A stretch of DNA of 37,353 nucleotides, taken from positions 1 through 37,353 of the forward strand of contig CALXES010000006.1 in assembly GCA_944387385.1 (NCBI GenBank), given 5' to 3'. The notes beneath the pieces were generated by a model that was not told the DNA's origin, made no database searches, and saw nothing but the letters and a program-made list of their open reading frames with translations. The position numbers and the translations under genes are program-made. This DNA comes from an uncultured Clostridia bacterium. GTDB taxonomy: Bacteria > Bacillota > Clostridia > TANB77 > CAG-465. Shown piece after piece: positions 8,489-16,175 of this stretch. The stretch's first letter is position 1; every line of letters begins with the position of its first letter.

Positions 8489-8941
8489 ATGGATAAGAAG
8501 ATGGGTATTGGAGTAGGAGTTATACTTTTAAATAATAATGGACAAGTATTACTACTTTTAAGAAATAGTGATTATAAAATTGCTGATAGTGATATGCGCT
8601 ATGAGGGACAATATACATTACCAGCAGGAAAAGTAAAATTTGGTGAAGAATTTGAAGATGCTGGTATAAGAAAGGTAAAACAAGAAACTAATTTAGAAGT
8701 TACAGAAATTAAGGTAATATGTCTTTTAAATGATTATAATGAAAATGCGCATTATGCAACTATTGGACTTTTAGCTAACAAATTTTCTGGAAGCATTGAT
8801 TTGGGTAATACGAAAGAACATGTATCATATATTTGGGCAGATATTAATAATTTACCTAAAAATTTGTGTAAATCTAGTTTAGATATTATAAGTAGATATA
8901 AAGAAAATACTTTTTATAAAGAGGTAATAAAAAATGGATGA
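8489..8941 (+). CDS. Nudix-fold protein with degenerate Nudix box
   Basis: The 150-residue protein starts MGIGVGVILLNNNGQVLLLL and has LPAGKVKFGEEF, the layout of MutT-like proteins that bind nucleoside diphosphate derivatives. The Nudix box is altered: after G-x5-E-x7 the core reads RKVKQETNL instead of R-E-U-x-E-E-x-G-U, so two of the metal-binding glutamates are replaced by Lys and Gln. Only one of the E-E pair remains. It may be a weak enzyme, use other ligands, or act as a binding protein. It overlaps the glycosylase gene by 8 bases and ends in TGA, the only convincing TGA-terminated gene in the window. One might read it as a MutT partner of the oxoguanine glycosylase, but the degraded box argues for caution. 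Confidence 0.8.
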   Translation: MDKKMGIGVGVILLNNNGQVLLLLRNSDYKIADSDMRYEGQYTLPAGKVKFGEEFEDAGIRKVKQETNLEVTEIKVICLLNDYNENAHYATIGLLANKFSGSIDLGNTKEHVSYIWADINNLPKNLCKSSLDIISRYKENTFYKEVIKNG

Positions 8942-9779
8942 GCTAAAAATTAAAGTTGATTGTTTTAATTTAAAATATACATTAGAATGTGGTCAATGTT
9001 TTAGATGGAAAAATATAGATGATTATTATGTAGGAGTAATAAAAGATAGAGTAATAAAAATAAGACAAGATGGAGACTATATATATGTACGAAGTAATGA
9101 AGAAAAAGATTTAGAAAAAGTTGTAAAAGACTACTTTGAACTTGAAAAAGATTATAAAAGTATTGAAGAGAGAATTTCTGTTGTAGATGAGTATGTAAAA
9201 AAAGCTCTAAAAAATACTAGTGGTATGAGACATTTAAAACAAGATTTTTTTGAAACAATTATTTCATATATTATCTCTGCAAATAATAATATTCCAAGAA
9301 TTTCAAAATCTGTTAATGAAATTTCAAGAAAGTATGGTAAAAAGATTGAATTTGATGAAGAAGAGTACTATTTGTTTCCAACACCAGAACAATTAAAAGA
9401 TGTTACTGTAGATGATTATAGAGCATGCGGAGTTGGTTTTAGAGATAAATATATATTTAATACTGTAAAAAGAATTAATAATAAAGAGATAGATTTACTA
9501 AAAATGCAGGAAATGGATACTCAATCTTTAAGAAAAGAGCTTTTATCATTAATGGGAATAGGGCCTAAAGTTGCAGATTGTATTTTACTTTTCTCATGTC
9601 AAAGACAAGAAGTATTTCCTATAGATGTTTGGGTTGAAAGAGTGATGAAAAAATTATATTTTAATGATAAAGATGTATCAAAAAAAGAAATATTAAAATA
9701 TGCGTCAGATAAATTTAGAGATGATGCAGGAATTATACAACAGCATTTATTTTATAATATAAGAGAAAATTTGATATAA
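8934..9779 (+). CDS. ogg: 8-oxoguanine DNA glycosylase / AP lyase (OGG1 type)
   Basis: At 281 residues it has the OGG1 architecture: an N-terminal TBP-like domain (LECGQCFRWK, the OGG signature), then the helix-hairpin-helix glycosylase domain starting FFETIISYIISANNNIPRISK. The HhH-GPD hairpin is LMGIGPKVADCILLFS, holding the catalytic Lys, followed by FPIDVWVERV with the catalytic Asp. It excises 8-oxoguanine opposite cytosine and nicks the strand by beta-elimination. The start overlaps the preceding Nudix gene by 8 bases, so the two are translationally coupled. The pairing resembles a GO-repair unit, although the Nudix partner has an unusual active site. Confidence 0.92.
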   Translation: MDELKIKVDCFNLKYTLECGQCFRWKNIDDYYVGVIKDRVIKIRQDGDYIYVRSNEEKDLEKVVKDYFELEKDYKSIEERISVVDEYVKKALKNTSGMRHLKQDFFETIISYIISANNNIPRISKSVNEISRKYGKKIEFDEEEYYLFPTPEQLKDVTVDDYRACGVGFRDKYIFNTVKRINNKEIDLLKMQEMDTQSLRKELLSLMGIGPKVADCILLFSCQRQEVFPIDVWVERVMKKLYFNDKDVSKKEILKYASDKFRDDAGIIQQHLFYNIRENLI

Positions 9780-9814
9780 TGTATATATATGAAAATAATG
9801 TTACATAATTTTAA

Positions 9815-9844
9815 GGCTATTTTTTTACAAAAATAGTTCTTTTC
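9815..9844 (+). terminator. Weak terminator after ogg
   Basis: An 8-bp stem (9817-9824 with 9829-9836), extendable by G-T pairs, followed by a T-rich stretch. It lies between ogg and the promoter of the ribosomal operon. Confidence 0.5.
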
Positions 9845-9846
9845 TG

Positions 9847-9875
9847 TTGACTTTAAGTTGATAATATGATAAAAT
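9847..9875 (+). promoter_or_regulatory. SigA-type promoter of the rpmG-secE-nusG operon
   Basis: TTGACT (9847-9852), 17-bp spacer, TAAAAT (9870-9875; an overlapping TATGAT is also possible). It lies about 45 bases upstream of rpmG. Confidence 0.7.
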
Positions 9876-9920
9876 AGCTAAGCATACATGAGTTAAAGAA
9901 ACGTGGAGGTGTATTTATAA

Positions 9921-10070
9921 ATGAGAGAAAATATAACAATGGCATGTACAGAATGTAAACAAAGAAACTATGAAACTCAAAAAAATAAAAGAAATAATCC
10001 TGACAGAATAGAGGAAAGAAAATTCTGTAAATTCTGTGGAAAACATACAGTACACAAAGAAACAAAATAA
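9921..10070 (+). CDS. rpmG: 50S ribosomal protein L33
   Basis: A 49-residue protein that reads [20 protein letters not shown] and ends [15 protein letters not shown]. The two CxxC pairs (ACTEC and FCKFC) are the zinc-binding form of L33, which is usual in clostridia; zinc-free copies lack them. It is a late-assembling protein near the E site of the large subunit. GTGGAGGTG precedes the ATG. It heads the operon with secE 21 bases behind, a conserved Bacillota order. Confidence 0.95.
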   Translation: MRENITMACTECKQRNYETQKNKRNNPDRIEERKFCKFCGKHTVHKETK

Positions 10071-10091
10071 TTTATTGAGGAGTGAATTGTC

Positions 10092-10289
10092 ATGGCAAAA
10101 GGATTTGTAAAAGGCGTAAAGAGCGAACTAAAAAAAGTAGTATGGCCAACAAAAGAACAACTTATTAAAAGTACAACTATGGTTATCTTATTAGTAGTTG
10201 TATTTGCAGTTATAATATTAGGCCTTGATATGTTATTGGAATTTGCAGATACTAAAATTTGGGATTTCATACAAACTAAAGTAGGCTAA
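10092..10289 (+). CDS. secE: Preprotein translocase subunit SecE
   Basis: A 65-residue protein with one C-terminal membrane helix (about residues 30-50) preceded by the conserved amphipathic helix and the SecE signature VKSELKKVVWPTKEQL. It is the single-span form typical of Gram-positive bacteria. SecE clamps the SecY channel and is essential for protein export. It is followed by nusG, as in most bacteria. Confidence 0.95.
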   Translation: MAKGFVKGVKSELKKVVWPTKEQLIKSTTMVILLVVVFAVIILGLDMLLEFADTKIWDFIQTKVG

Positions 10290-10341
10290 TATATAGTTCT
10301 TTTATTTATAAAGATAATTTTAAGAGAAGGAGTTGAATGTT

Positions 10342-10875
10342 GTGGAGAATGATTTAGGTACAGATTCATCAGCACGTTGGTATGTTGTATACACTTATTC
10401 TGGTTATGAGAATAAAGTAAAAGCAACTCTAGAAAAAATTGTTGAAAATAAAGGCATACAAGATAAAATACAAGAAATAATAATACCTATGGAAGAAGAA
10501 ATTGAAATAAAAGATGGAAAACAAAAATCATCTATCAAAAAAGTTTTTCCTGGATATGTTCTTGTTAAAATGATAATGACTGATGAGACTTGGTATGTTG
10601 TAAAAAACATAAAAGGAGTTTTCAACTTTGTAGGCGTTGGAGATAAACCATTACCGCTTACTGAAAAGGATATGCAATCTCTTGGAATAGAAGATATAAT
10701 AAACTTGGATTTCGAAGTTGGAGACAGTGTTAGAATAACAACAGAACCTTTCTACAACTATCCAGCTGTTATCGAGGAAATCTTCAAAGATAAGAAGAGA
10801 GTTAAAGTAAAAGTATCCATGTTTGGTAGAGAAACAACAGTGGATTTAGAATTTAATCAAATCCAAAAAATATAA
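10342..10875 (+). CDS. nusG: Transcription termination/antitermination protein NusG
   Basis: The NGN domain opens ARWYVVYTYSGYENKVKATL and contains the conserved FPGYVLVKM. A short linker leads to a C-terminal KOW domain (FEVGDSVRIT, then AVIEEI and RVKVKVSMFGRET). NusG binds RNA polymerase across the cleft and links it to Rho or the ribosome. I take GTG at 10342 because AAGGAG at 10327-10332 is 9 bases away. A TTG at 10333 would sit directly against the ribosome site. Length from the GTG is 177 residues, normal for the family. Confidence 0.95.
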   Translation: MENDLGTDSSARWYVVYTYSGYENKVKATLEKIVENKGIQDKIQEIIIPMEEEIEIKDGKQKSSIKKVFPGYVLVKMIMTDETWYVVKNIKGVFNFVGVGDKPLPLTEKDMQSLGIEDIINLDFEVGDSVRITTEPFYNYPAVIEEIFKDKKRVKVKVSMFGRETTVDLEFNQIQKI

Positions 10876-10938
10876 TAAATTAGTTATAAAGTATATTTAA
10901 TATTTTATATAAAACCTATGCTTAAGGGGGTGAAAATG

Positions 10939-11367
10939 ATGGCAGAAAAGAAAGTTACACATGTTGTAAAATTACAAATTCAAGCTGGTAAAGCTAACCC
11001 AGCACCACCAGTAGGACCTGCACTTGGACCAACTGGAATAAATATAATGCAATTTTGTAAGGATTTCAATGAAAAAACTGCAAAAGATGCTGGAATGATA
11101 TTCCCAGTAGTACTAACAGTATATGCAGATAAAACATTTGAATATGTCTTAAAGACACCACCAGCTGCAGTTCTATTAAAACAAGCTGCTAAAATTGATA
11201 AAGGGTCAGCTAGACCTCATAAAGATAAAGTTGCTAAAGTTACAAGAGCTCAAGTTGAGGAAATTGCAAATATTAAAATGAGAGATCTTAACGCATCATC
11301 ACTAGATTCTGCAGTATCTATGATAAAAGGTACAGCAAGATCAATGGGGATCGTCGTTGAAGACTAA
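10939..11367 (+). CDS. rplK: 50S ribosomal protein L11
   Basis: L11 with its two domains: N-terminal [20 protein letters not shown] with the proline-rich thiostrepton-region motif, and the C-terminal rRNA-binding domain ending [15 protein letters not shown]. Length is 142 residues from the chosen start. L11 sits at the base of the stalk and is needed for GTPase-factor function and the stringent response. Tandem ATGs at 10936 and 10939 follow AAGGGGGTG; the second gives the usual MAEKKV start. An ATG at 10918 precedes the ribosome site and is unlikely. Confidence 0.95.
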   Translation: MAEKKVTHVVKLQIQAGKANPAPPVGPALGPTGINIMQFCKDFNEKTAKDAGMIFPVVLTVYADKTFEYVLKTPPAAVLLKQAAKIDKGSARPHKDKVAKVTRAQVEEIANIKMRDLNASSLDSAVSMIKGTARSMGIVVED

Positions 11368-11416
11368 AAATGGGAGAACATAACCTGTTCGCTAAGACCA
11401 AAGGAGGGAAAAAGAA

Positions 11417-12097
11417 ATGAGTAAAAGAATGGACGAAGCTAATAAATTAGTTGAAGCAGGAAAACTATACGATGCTAAAGAGGCTATAGATCTTGCTTTA
11501 AAAATGCCTAAAGCTAAATTCGATGAAACAGTTGAAATGCATATAAAACTTGGTGTTGATTCTAAACAAGCAGATCAACAAGTTAGAGGTGTTATCGTAC
11601 TACCAAATGGTACTGGTAAATCTAAAAAAGTTTTAGTTATTGCTAAAGGTGATAAAGCTGATGCTGCAAGAGAAGCTGGAGCAGACTTTGTTGGTGACGA
11701 TGATATGATCGAAAAAATCCAAAAAGAAAACTGGTTTGGTTTTGATGTAGTTGTTGCAACTCCTGATATGATGGCTTCTTTAGGAAAAATAGCTAGATTA
11801 CTTGGACCAAAAGGTTTAATGCCAAATCCAAAATCTGGAACAGTAACTATGGATGTAACTAAAGCAGTATCTGAAATTAAAGCTGGTAAAATTGAATATA
11901 GATTAGATAAAACTAATATAATTCACTGCCCAATAGGAAAAGTTTCATTTGGAGCTGAGAAATTAATGCAAAACTATGAAACTTTACTAAACGCTATTGT
12001 TAAAGCAAAACCTGCTGCTGCAAAAGGAACATACTTAAAATCTATTGCTATATCAACAACAATGGGCGTAGGTATTAAAATTAACCCAAGACAGTAA
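11417..12097 (+). CDS. rplA: 50S ribosomal protein L1
   Basis: L1 of 226 residues with conserved [18 protein letters not shown], the [14 protein letters not shown] segment, [15 protein letters not shown] (the signature), and [14 protein letters not shown]. It forms the mobile L1 stalk at the E site and in many bacteria represses translation of its own mRNA. GGAGG precedes the ATG, and a 49-base gap separates it from rplK. It is followed by the L10 leader rather than directly by rplJ. Confidence 0.95.
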   Translation: MSKRMDEANKLVEAGKLYDAKEAIDLALKMPKAKFDETVEMHIKLGVDSKQADQQVRGVIVLPNGTGKSKKVLVIAKGDKADAAREAGADFVGDDDMIEKIQKENWFGFDVVVATPDMMASLGKIARLLGPKGLMPNPKSGTVTMDVTKAVSEIKAGKIEYRLDKTNIIHCPIGKVSFGAEKLMQNYETLLNAIVKAKPAAAKGTYLKSIAISTTMGVGIKINPRQ

Positions 12098-12229
12098 GTG
12101 GAAGTAATTCCATAAATCTTACCGAGGTTTTTAAATAGTATAACGGAACATAAAGTTTTTGTTAGATGCTTAAAAATCTCGTAAGTGTCTGGCAAAAACT
12201 TTTTTTGAATTTAAGGAGGTGTCAAAAAA
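12098..12229 (+). promoter_or_regulatory. Ribosomal protein L10 leader with attenuator-like hairpin
   Basis: The 132-base rplA-rplJ gap holds two mutually exclusive pairings. One joins 12123-12133 with 12171-12181 (11 bp, one G-U). The other joins 12152-12161 with 12193-12202 and is followed by seven T, a terminator shape. In Bacillota the L10(L12)4 complex binds such a leader to regulate rplJL. The position and the alternative structures support that here; the exact Rfam match was not tested. Confidence 0.75.
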
Positions 12230-12730
12230 GTGCCAAGTGAAAAAGTATTAAATCAAAAGAAAGCAAAAGTAGAAGAACTTTCTGAAAAATTTAAAAAAGC
12301 AAAAATGATTATATTGACTGAATACAGAGGTATTTCAGTAGCTGACGATACTAAATTACGTTCTCAAATAAGAGCTGACGGTAATGAGTATTTCGTTGTT
12401 AAAAATTCAACAATTTCATATGCAGCAAAAGCAGCTGGAATTGAAGGATTAGATACTTTAGAAGGACCAACAGCTGTTGTTGTTAGTTATGAAGACTATG
12501 TAACACCTGCTAAAGTAGTAAATGATTATGCAAAAGATCATGATTTTTACACTATTAAAGTTGGTGTAATGGATGGAAAAGTTATTGATGTTGCTGAAGT
12601 TAAAAAGCTTGCATCTTTACCATCAAAAGATACATTATACTCTATGCTTGCATCTGCATTACTTGGAAATATCCGTAATCTTGCAGTTGTACTTGATCAA
12701 GCAAGAGAAAAACAAGCAGAAAATGCTTAA
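12230..12730 (+). CDS. rplJ: 50S ribosomal protein L10
   Basis: L10 of 166 residues: KVEELSEKFKKAKMIILTEYRGISVADD, the central FVVKNST region and the C-terminal helix that carries L7/L12 dimers (NIRNLAVVLDQAREKQ). It anchors the stalk to 23S rRNA near L11. The start is GTG at 12230 (MPSEKV), 9 bases past AAGGAGG. Expression is probably controlled by the leader immediately upstream. Confidence 0.95.
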   Translation: MPSEKVLNQKKAKVEELSEKFKKAKMIILTEYRGISVADDTKLRSQIRADGNEYFVVKNSTISYAAKAAGIEGLDTLEGPTAVVVSYEDYVTPAKVVNDYAKDHDFYTIKVGVMDGKVIDVAEVKKLASLPSKDTLYSMLASALLGNIRNLAVVLDQAREKQAENA

Positions 12731-12784
12731 TTGATTTCTATTTAGTTAAAAATAAATTTATATATATTTAAGGAGGATTTTAAA

Positions 12785-13156
12785 ATGGAAAAAATAGAAA
12801 AATTAGTAGAAGAAATTGAAAAATTAACAGTTATTGAACTTGCTGACTTAGTTAAAGCTATTGAAGAAAAATTTGGAGTAAGCGCTGCTGCTGCTGTTGT
12901 TGCTGCAGGTCCTGCTGCTGGTGGAGCTGCTGCTGCAGAAGAAAAAACTGAATTTAATGTTGTATTAAAAGATGCTGGTGCAACTAAGATTGCAGTTATT
13001 AAATTAGTTAAAGAAGCTACAGGTTTAGGACTTAAAGAAGCTAAAGAATTAGTTGATGGAGCTCCTAAAACTATTAAAGAAGCTATGCCAAAAGCAGATG
13101 CTGAAAAATTAGCTGAAGATTTAAAAGCAGCTGGTGCTGTTGTTGAATTACAATAA
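12785..13156 (+). CDS. rplL: 50S ribosomal protein L7/L12
   Basis: The 123-residue stalk protein has an N-terminal dimerisation region ([18 protein letters not shown]), an Ala/Gly-rich hinge around residues 35-55, and the C-terminal factor-binding domain ([36 protein letters not shown]). It recruits EF-Tu and EF-G. It uses AAGGAGG and is followed at once by a strong terminator. The rpoB and rpoC genes that usually come next are absent from this position. Confidence 0.96.
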   Translation: MEKIEKLVEEIEKLTVIELADLVKAIEEKFGVSAAAAVVAAGPAAGGAAAAEEKTEFNVVLKDAGATKIAVIKLVKEATGLGLKEAKELVDGAPKTIKEAMPKADAEKLAEDLKAAGAVVELQ

Positions 13157-13166
13157 TAAAAAATTA

Positions 13167-13193
13167 AAAAGACGACATTGTCGTCTTTTTTTT
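13167..13193. terminator. Terminator of the ribosomal operon
   Basis: A 10-bp perfect stem (13168-13177 with 13181-13190) with a 3-nt loop and an eight-T tail on the plus strand, directly after rplL. The A-run on the other side lets it also serve the convergent unknown gene. Confidence 0.9.
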
Positions 13194-13719
13194 ATCCATT
13201 TTCAACTAAAAACTTAAATAGAGCAGTTTTTATTGCCAGAGTTGAATAATTTTTGCTTTTAAAAAACTCAACATAGTAGTTTGAATTTTTTAAACAACTT
13301 CTAATTTTAGGAATATAAGTATTAATTAAATGTTTAGTTTTATTTATATTATTGCTAGTTATAAATGTTGATAGGTTAATCATAGAAAGAATAATAAATT
13401 TTTCATCTTCAGTGTTATTTATATATAGTTCAGGATTTAAAAATTCTTTTAGGTCATTAGCAGATAATGTAGCATCTCTAAAAATATTTATATATAGTAA
13501 ATCATATTTTTTTATTGCCATTTTTAAACTAGTATATTTTTGATTAATACAATCAAAGTCATAGTATGCTTTAAGAGAAACTGCTATATAAAATTTTGCA
13601 TAAGCTTGTAATGATTCTGGATTTTTACATCCTTTTTCTATATTAATTGAAATATTAGCTAAAGCTTTTTTTAGTCCCTCTAATAGAACTTCTTTTTTAA
13701 AGTATAAGTTTTTACTCAT
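13192..13719 (-). CDS. Unknown protein, helical, 175 residues
   Basis: I do not recognise this protein. It is Lys/Asn/Ile-rich with no membrane span or signal peptide and looks largely alpha-helical, with a repeated spacing of helices such as LLEGLKKALANISINI, LQAYAKFYIAVSLKAYY, FIILSMINLSTFIT. It could be an HEPN-like or TPR-like helical bundle, but the R-x4-6-H of HEPN toxins is not visible. A GGAGGGG site precedes the ATG at 13719. Promoter and function are unknown. It lies on the minus strand with the next unknown gene, separated by 86 bases and that gene's own terminator. Confidence 0.6.
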   Translation of the reverse strand: MSKNLYFKKEVLLEGLKKALANISINIEKGCKNPESLQAYAKFYIAVSLKAYYDFDCINQKYTSLKMAIKKYDLLYINIFRDATLSANDLKEFLNPELYINNTEDEKFIILSMINLSTFITSNNINKTKHLINTYIPKIRSCLKNSNYYVEFFKSKNYSTLAIKTALFKFLVENG

Positions 13720-13793
13720 AACTACCCCTCCTTAAAAAATATTAATCTTTAAGTTATAATATATTTTTTTAAGATTATATAATAATATAAAAA

Positions 13794-13820
13794 GAAAAAC
13801 AAGTACTAAACAGTACTTGC
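13794..13820 (-). terminator. Terminator overlapping the stop of the 13806 gene
   Basis: A perfect 8-bp stem (13800-13807 with 13812-13819) with an AAAC loop and a minus-strand T-rich tail. The hairpin includes the TAG stop codon of the gene it ends. Confidence 0.7.
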
Positions 13821-14216
13821 TATTATATCGTTAACATTCTTCATAATATAATTTTTATCTGTATTAGATAATTCCTCTTTTAAGTATTTAAACTCATCAA
13901 TTATTTTAGAAGTCTCAGGTGAAATATCAACTGATATATCATTACGTTCAAATTGCCTTAATATGAAGTTTTCTTTAAATAGATCAGTTATATTCTTTGT
14001 AGTAAAAGAAAGCTTTTTTTGATATCTTTTATTTGCAATATATTCATCAATCGTGTTTAATGCACAATTATATATAAAGTTATACCTTTCTTTTTTTGAG
14101 TATTCAGATGATAATTTATCTGAATATTTTTGGTAATTTGATAACATAAATGATAAAAAATTCCTTAAAGTATTATCTAAATTGTTAACTCTAGACTTAG
14201 ATTTTAAAAAAAACAT
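13806..14216 (-). CDS. Unknown protein, 136 residues
   Basis: Not recognised. It starts MFFLKSKSRVNNLDNTLRNF, is highly charged, predicted helical, and has no membrane span. GGAGG at about 14225-14229 fits ATG 14216; a longer reading from 14267 would start in AT-rich promoter-like DNA without a ribosome site. It lies 129 bases from the divergently transcribed tmRNA gene. Being just outside the left end of the mobile element, it is likely part of the host chromosome, not cargo. Confidence 0.6.
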   Translation of the reverse strand: MFFLKSKSRVNNLDNTLRNFLSFMLSNYQKYSDKLSSEYSKKERYNFIYNCALNTIDEYIANKRYQKKLSFTTKNITDLFKENFILRQFERNDISVDISPETSKIIDEFKYLKEELSNTDKNYIMKNVNDIIASTV

Positions 14217-14331
14217 ATAAATCCCTCCAAATATTAATTTTTTAGTATAATAGTATACATAATACATATTATATTATATATCACTTTTAAATTTTTGTCA
14301 ATAATTTATTTATATTTTAATTATTGTATGG

Positions 14332-14337
14332 TATAAT
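14332..14337 (+). promoter_or_regulatory. -10 box of the tmRNA promoter
   Basis: TATAAT lies 9 bases before the first base of tmRNA, as expected for a transcript that starts near its mature 5' end. The -35 element is poor. Confidence 0.55.
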
Positions 14338-14345
14338 TAATATAT

Positions 14346-14699
14346 GGGGATGTAAGGTTTCGACGGATTTTTTGACATACTATAAGCGAGTAGTGGATTC
14401 TCGTTGGCCACTATAAAAACGAGAAATTAAAATTAAACGCAGATAAAGAATTTGCAATGGCTGCTTAATTAAAAGCGGCGGTCTATACAGATTTTGCTAG
14501 AGAATCTGTAAAGGCTTCATAATTATCTAGCTAACAAATCTATCAAATGATTATATGATAGAGGGTATAATATAATCATATTATTTCATTTTTTTGTAAA
14601 TGTTTTAGTGAAATAATATTATTTAAACATTTACTGCACTCGGAGAAATTAGTATAGATGAATTTTCGGACGTGAGTTCGATTCTCACCATCTCCACCA
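14346..14699 (+). ncRNA. ssrA: Transfer-messenger RNA (tmRNA)
   Basis: The 5' end GGGGATG pairs with CATCTCC at the 3' end (one G-U), followed by A and an encoded CCA at 14697-14699. The T arm GGACGTGAGTTCGATTCTCAC lies in the last 40 bases, and the 5' part has GGTTTCGACGG. Resume codon GCA at 14439 opens a tag ORF A-D-K-E-F-A-M-A-A ending TAA at 14466-14468, close to clostridial tags (for example ADDNFAIAA). Length is 354 nt. tmRNA with SmpB rescues stalled ribosomes and tags the broken products for proteolysis. The mobile element is inserted at its 3' end, which the integration event has kept intact. Confidence 0.95.
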
Positions 14700-14703
14700 A
14701 TAA
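14683..14703. repeat. Left attachment site (attL, inside tmRNA 3' end)
   Basis: The left copy of the 21-bp repeat begins TCTCACCATCTCCACCA and ends AATAA's first bases; it contains the tmRNA 3' acceptor arm and CCA. The next base differs between the copies, fixing the edge. Confidence 0.92.
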
Positions 14704-14777
14704 TATTATTGTTCGAAAATAAATTAAGTAATAAAAAGGAATTTGGACTTTTTATAGGTGTCAAGAAAATAAGATTG

Positions 14778-14801
14778 ACACCTATTTTTACACCTATTTT
14801 T
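14778..14801. repeat. Tandem 12-bp repeat at element left end (possible arm-type sites)
   Basis: ACACCTATTTTT occurs twice head to tail (14778-14789 and 14790-14801), overlapping the 3' end of the integrase gene. A related ACACCTGTTTTTG is found at 21341-21353 near the right end. Repeats of this size near the ends of integrase-driven elements often bind the N-terminal arm-binding domain of the recombinase; that role is inferred. Confidence 0.6.
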
Positions 14802-15930
14802 GAATTTTAAATTCAATATTTGATATAACATTAGATACTAACTCGTCATCATCATTTTGGTAATATTCAGTCATATTAATTTTACTATGGCCTAACAATT
14901 TTTTTGAAATTTTATCTGGAACATTATTATACATTAAATATGTTGCGTAATATCTTCTAAAATCATGTATTCTAAGATTAGGGTTTATGTTATTTTCTAC
15001 TTTAAATTTTCTCCAATATCTTTCTATAGAATTTTGCGGAAGTACTGTTCCTTTTTTAGAAAAGAATAATAAATTATCTAAGTTAAAATTTTCATTAAAG
15101 TTTCTTTCTTTTTTTATTTTTATTATTTGAGAAACTAAAAATTTTTTTAATTCATCTATAGATGTGTAATTTGTAGAGTATACTGTTCTATAAGATGTTT
15201 GTGTTTTTAAATTTTTACTTATACAAAAGCCTTTTCCTTTTTCAAATATAGCTTGCTGAGTAATATGTATACAATTTTTTTTCAAATCTATATTTTCTAT
15301 TGGAATTCCAAGAATTTCTCCTAATCTTAATCCAAAGTTACCTGCAATAAATACTATCATATATAGTTGGTAATTACATTCTTTTAATTTATTTAAAATA
15401 TCTAAATAATCTGAACCAGAGCAATATACATGTTTAGGTTTTTCTTTTTTTGGAAGTACAATAAAATCCATATAATTAGTAGTAATGATATGCCTTTTAT
15501 ATAGATAGTTTACGAATGCACATAAACATTTGTGAATTCTATGAACAGTAGACGCATTAGAATTATTTAGTTTATCATTATAGAATTTTTGAATAACTTT
15601 ATCATTTAAATCTTTAATTTTTAATGATAGAAGTGGTGTGAAATGAACGTTTTTAATACTAATGTAATCAGATATTGTTTTTTTAGTACAATTAATTTTT
15701 GTTTCTATCCACATATTAAAAGCTTCTTCTACTGTCATATTTAATTTATTTTTATTTTCTTGTGTATTATTAAAATTATATGGATCTAATTCTATATTTT
15801 TAATTAAGTCTTTTACCTTTTTTTTGCATTCTTTTTCGTTTAAATCATATACATAAATATACTTTTTTTGATATTTATTATATACTTTTCCCATATATCT
15901 ATTTCCTCTTTTTATAATTGAACCTTTCAT
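14794..15930 (-). CDS. int: Phage-type tyrosine recombinase (integrase)
   Basis: The 378-residue site-specific recombinase has an N-terminal arm-binding region (SIIKRGNRYMGKVYNKYQKK), a core-binding SAM-like domain around residues 65-150, and the catalytic domain: Arg in FGLRLGEI (about 200), HDFRRYYA (His/Arg at about 322/325), LLGHSKI, and the nucleophile Tyr in MTEYYQ (about 357). It catalyses integration and excision between ssrA and the element. AAAGGTGG precedes ATG 15930; the reading from 15963 starts inside the inverted repeat and is unlikely. Its position at the left end, transcribed toward attL, is normal for integrative elements. No intact excisionase is visible. Confidence 0.95.
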   Translation of the reverse strand: MKGSIIKRGNRYMGKVYNKYQKKYIYVYDLNEKECKKKVKDLIKNIELDPYNFNNTQENKNKLNMTVEEAFNMWIETKINCTKKTISDYISIKNVHFTPLLSLKIKDLNDKVIQKFYNDKLNNSNASTVHRIHKCLCAFVNYLYKRHIITTNYMDFIVLPKKEKPKHVYCSGSDYLDILNKLKECNYQLYMIVFIAGNFGLRLGEILGIPIENIDLKKNCIHITQQAIFEKGKGFCISKNLKTQTSYRTVYSTNYTSIDELKKFLVSQIIKIKKERNFNENFNLDNLLFFSKKGTVLPQNSIERYWRKFKVENNINPNLRIHDFRRYYATYLMYNNVPDKISKKLLGHSKINMTEYYQNDDDELVSNVISNIEFKIQK

Positions 15931-15950
15931 ATGAATTCCACCTTTCGTTA

Positions 15951-15983
15951 TGTAAAAATGCACCTAAATATTTCTATCAAATA
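15951..15983. repeat. Left copy of 33-bp inverted repeat
   Basis: The sequence 15951-15983 is the exact reverse complement of 21311-21343. It sits just upstream of the integrase ribosome site. The two copies enclose the cargo but leave the integrase outside. No mismatch is seen across 33 bp, and the neighbouring bases do not match. Confidence 0.9.
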
Positions 15984-16111
15984 TTTTTATAAATGTTAAA
16001 AGCATCTTCTACTAAAGAGGCACTTATGCCTATTTCTTCAGCTATTTCATATTTATTCATATTTTGTTTTAAAAAGGTTTTTAATTTATCAAATGGTATA
16101 ATTATTGTAAA
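15977..16111 (-). pseudogene. Remnant of a helix-turn-helix protein C-terminus
   Basis: An open minus-strand frame without a usable start reads PFDKLKTFLKQNMNKYEIA, then EEIGISASLVEDAFNIYKNI, and ends with TGA followed by TAG. The segment NKYEIAEEIGISASLVEDAF has the spacing of a helix-turn-helix. The only ATG (16060) lacks a ribosome site and would give 27 residues. It is probably the truncated end of a regulator or excisionase that stood next to the integrase. Its last codons run into the left inverted repeat. Confidence 0.45.
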
Positions 16112-16115
16112 CTAA

Positions 16116-16147
16116 AAAAGAGATTATTAAAATGTGAGTAATCTCTT
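16116..16147. terminator. Hairpin upstream of the lysin gene
   Basis: A 10-bp stem (AAAGAGATTA with TAATCTCTTT) with a 12-nt loop and T-runs on both strands. It lies 20 bases before the lysin ribosome site and could insulate the lysin from the integrase region. Confidence 0.55.
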
Positions 16148-16175
16148 TGATTTTTATATAAAGGAGATGTTTATT

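Noticed and set aside
14576..14764. 62-codon minus-strand frame at the tmRNA 3' end
   Set aside because: It lies antisense to the tmRNA acceptor and T arm; frames of this kind are common artefacts at ssrA.
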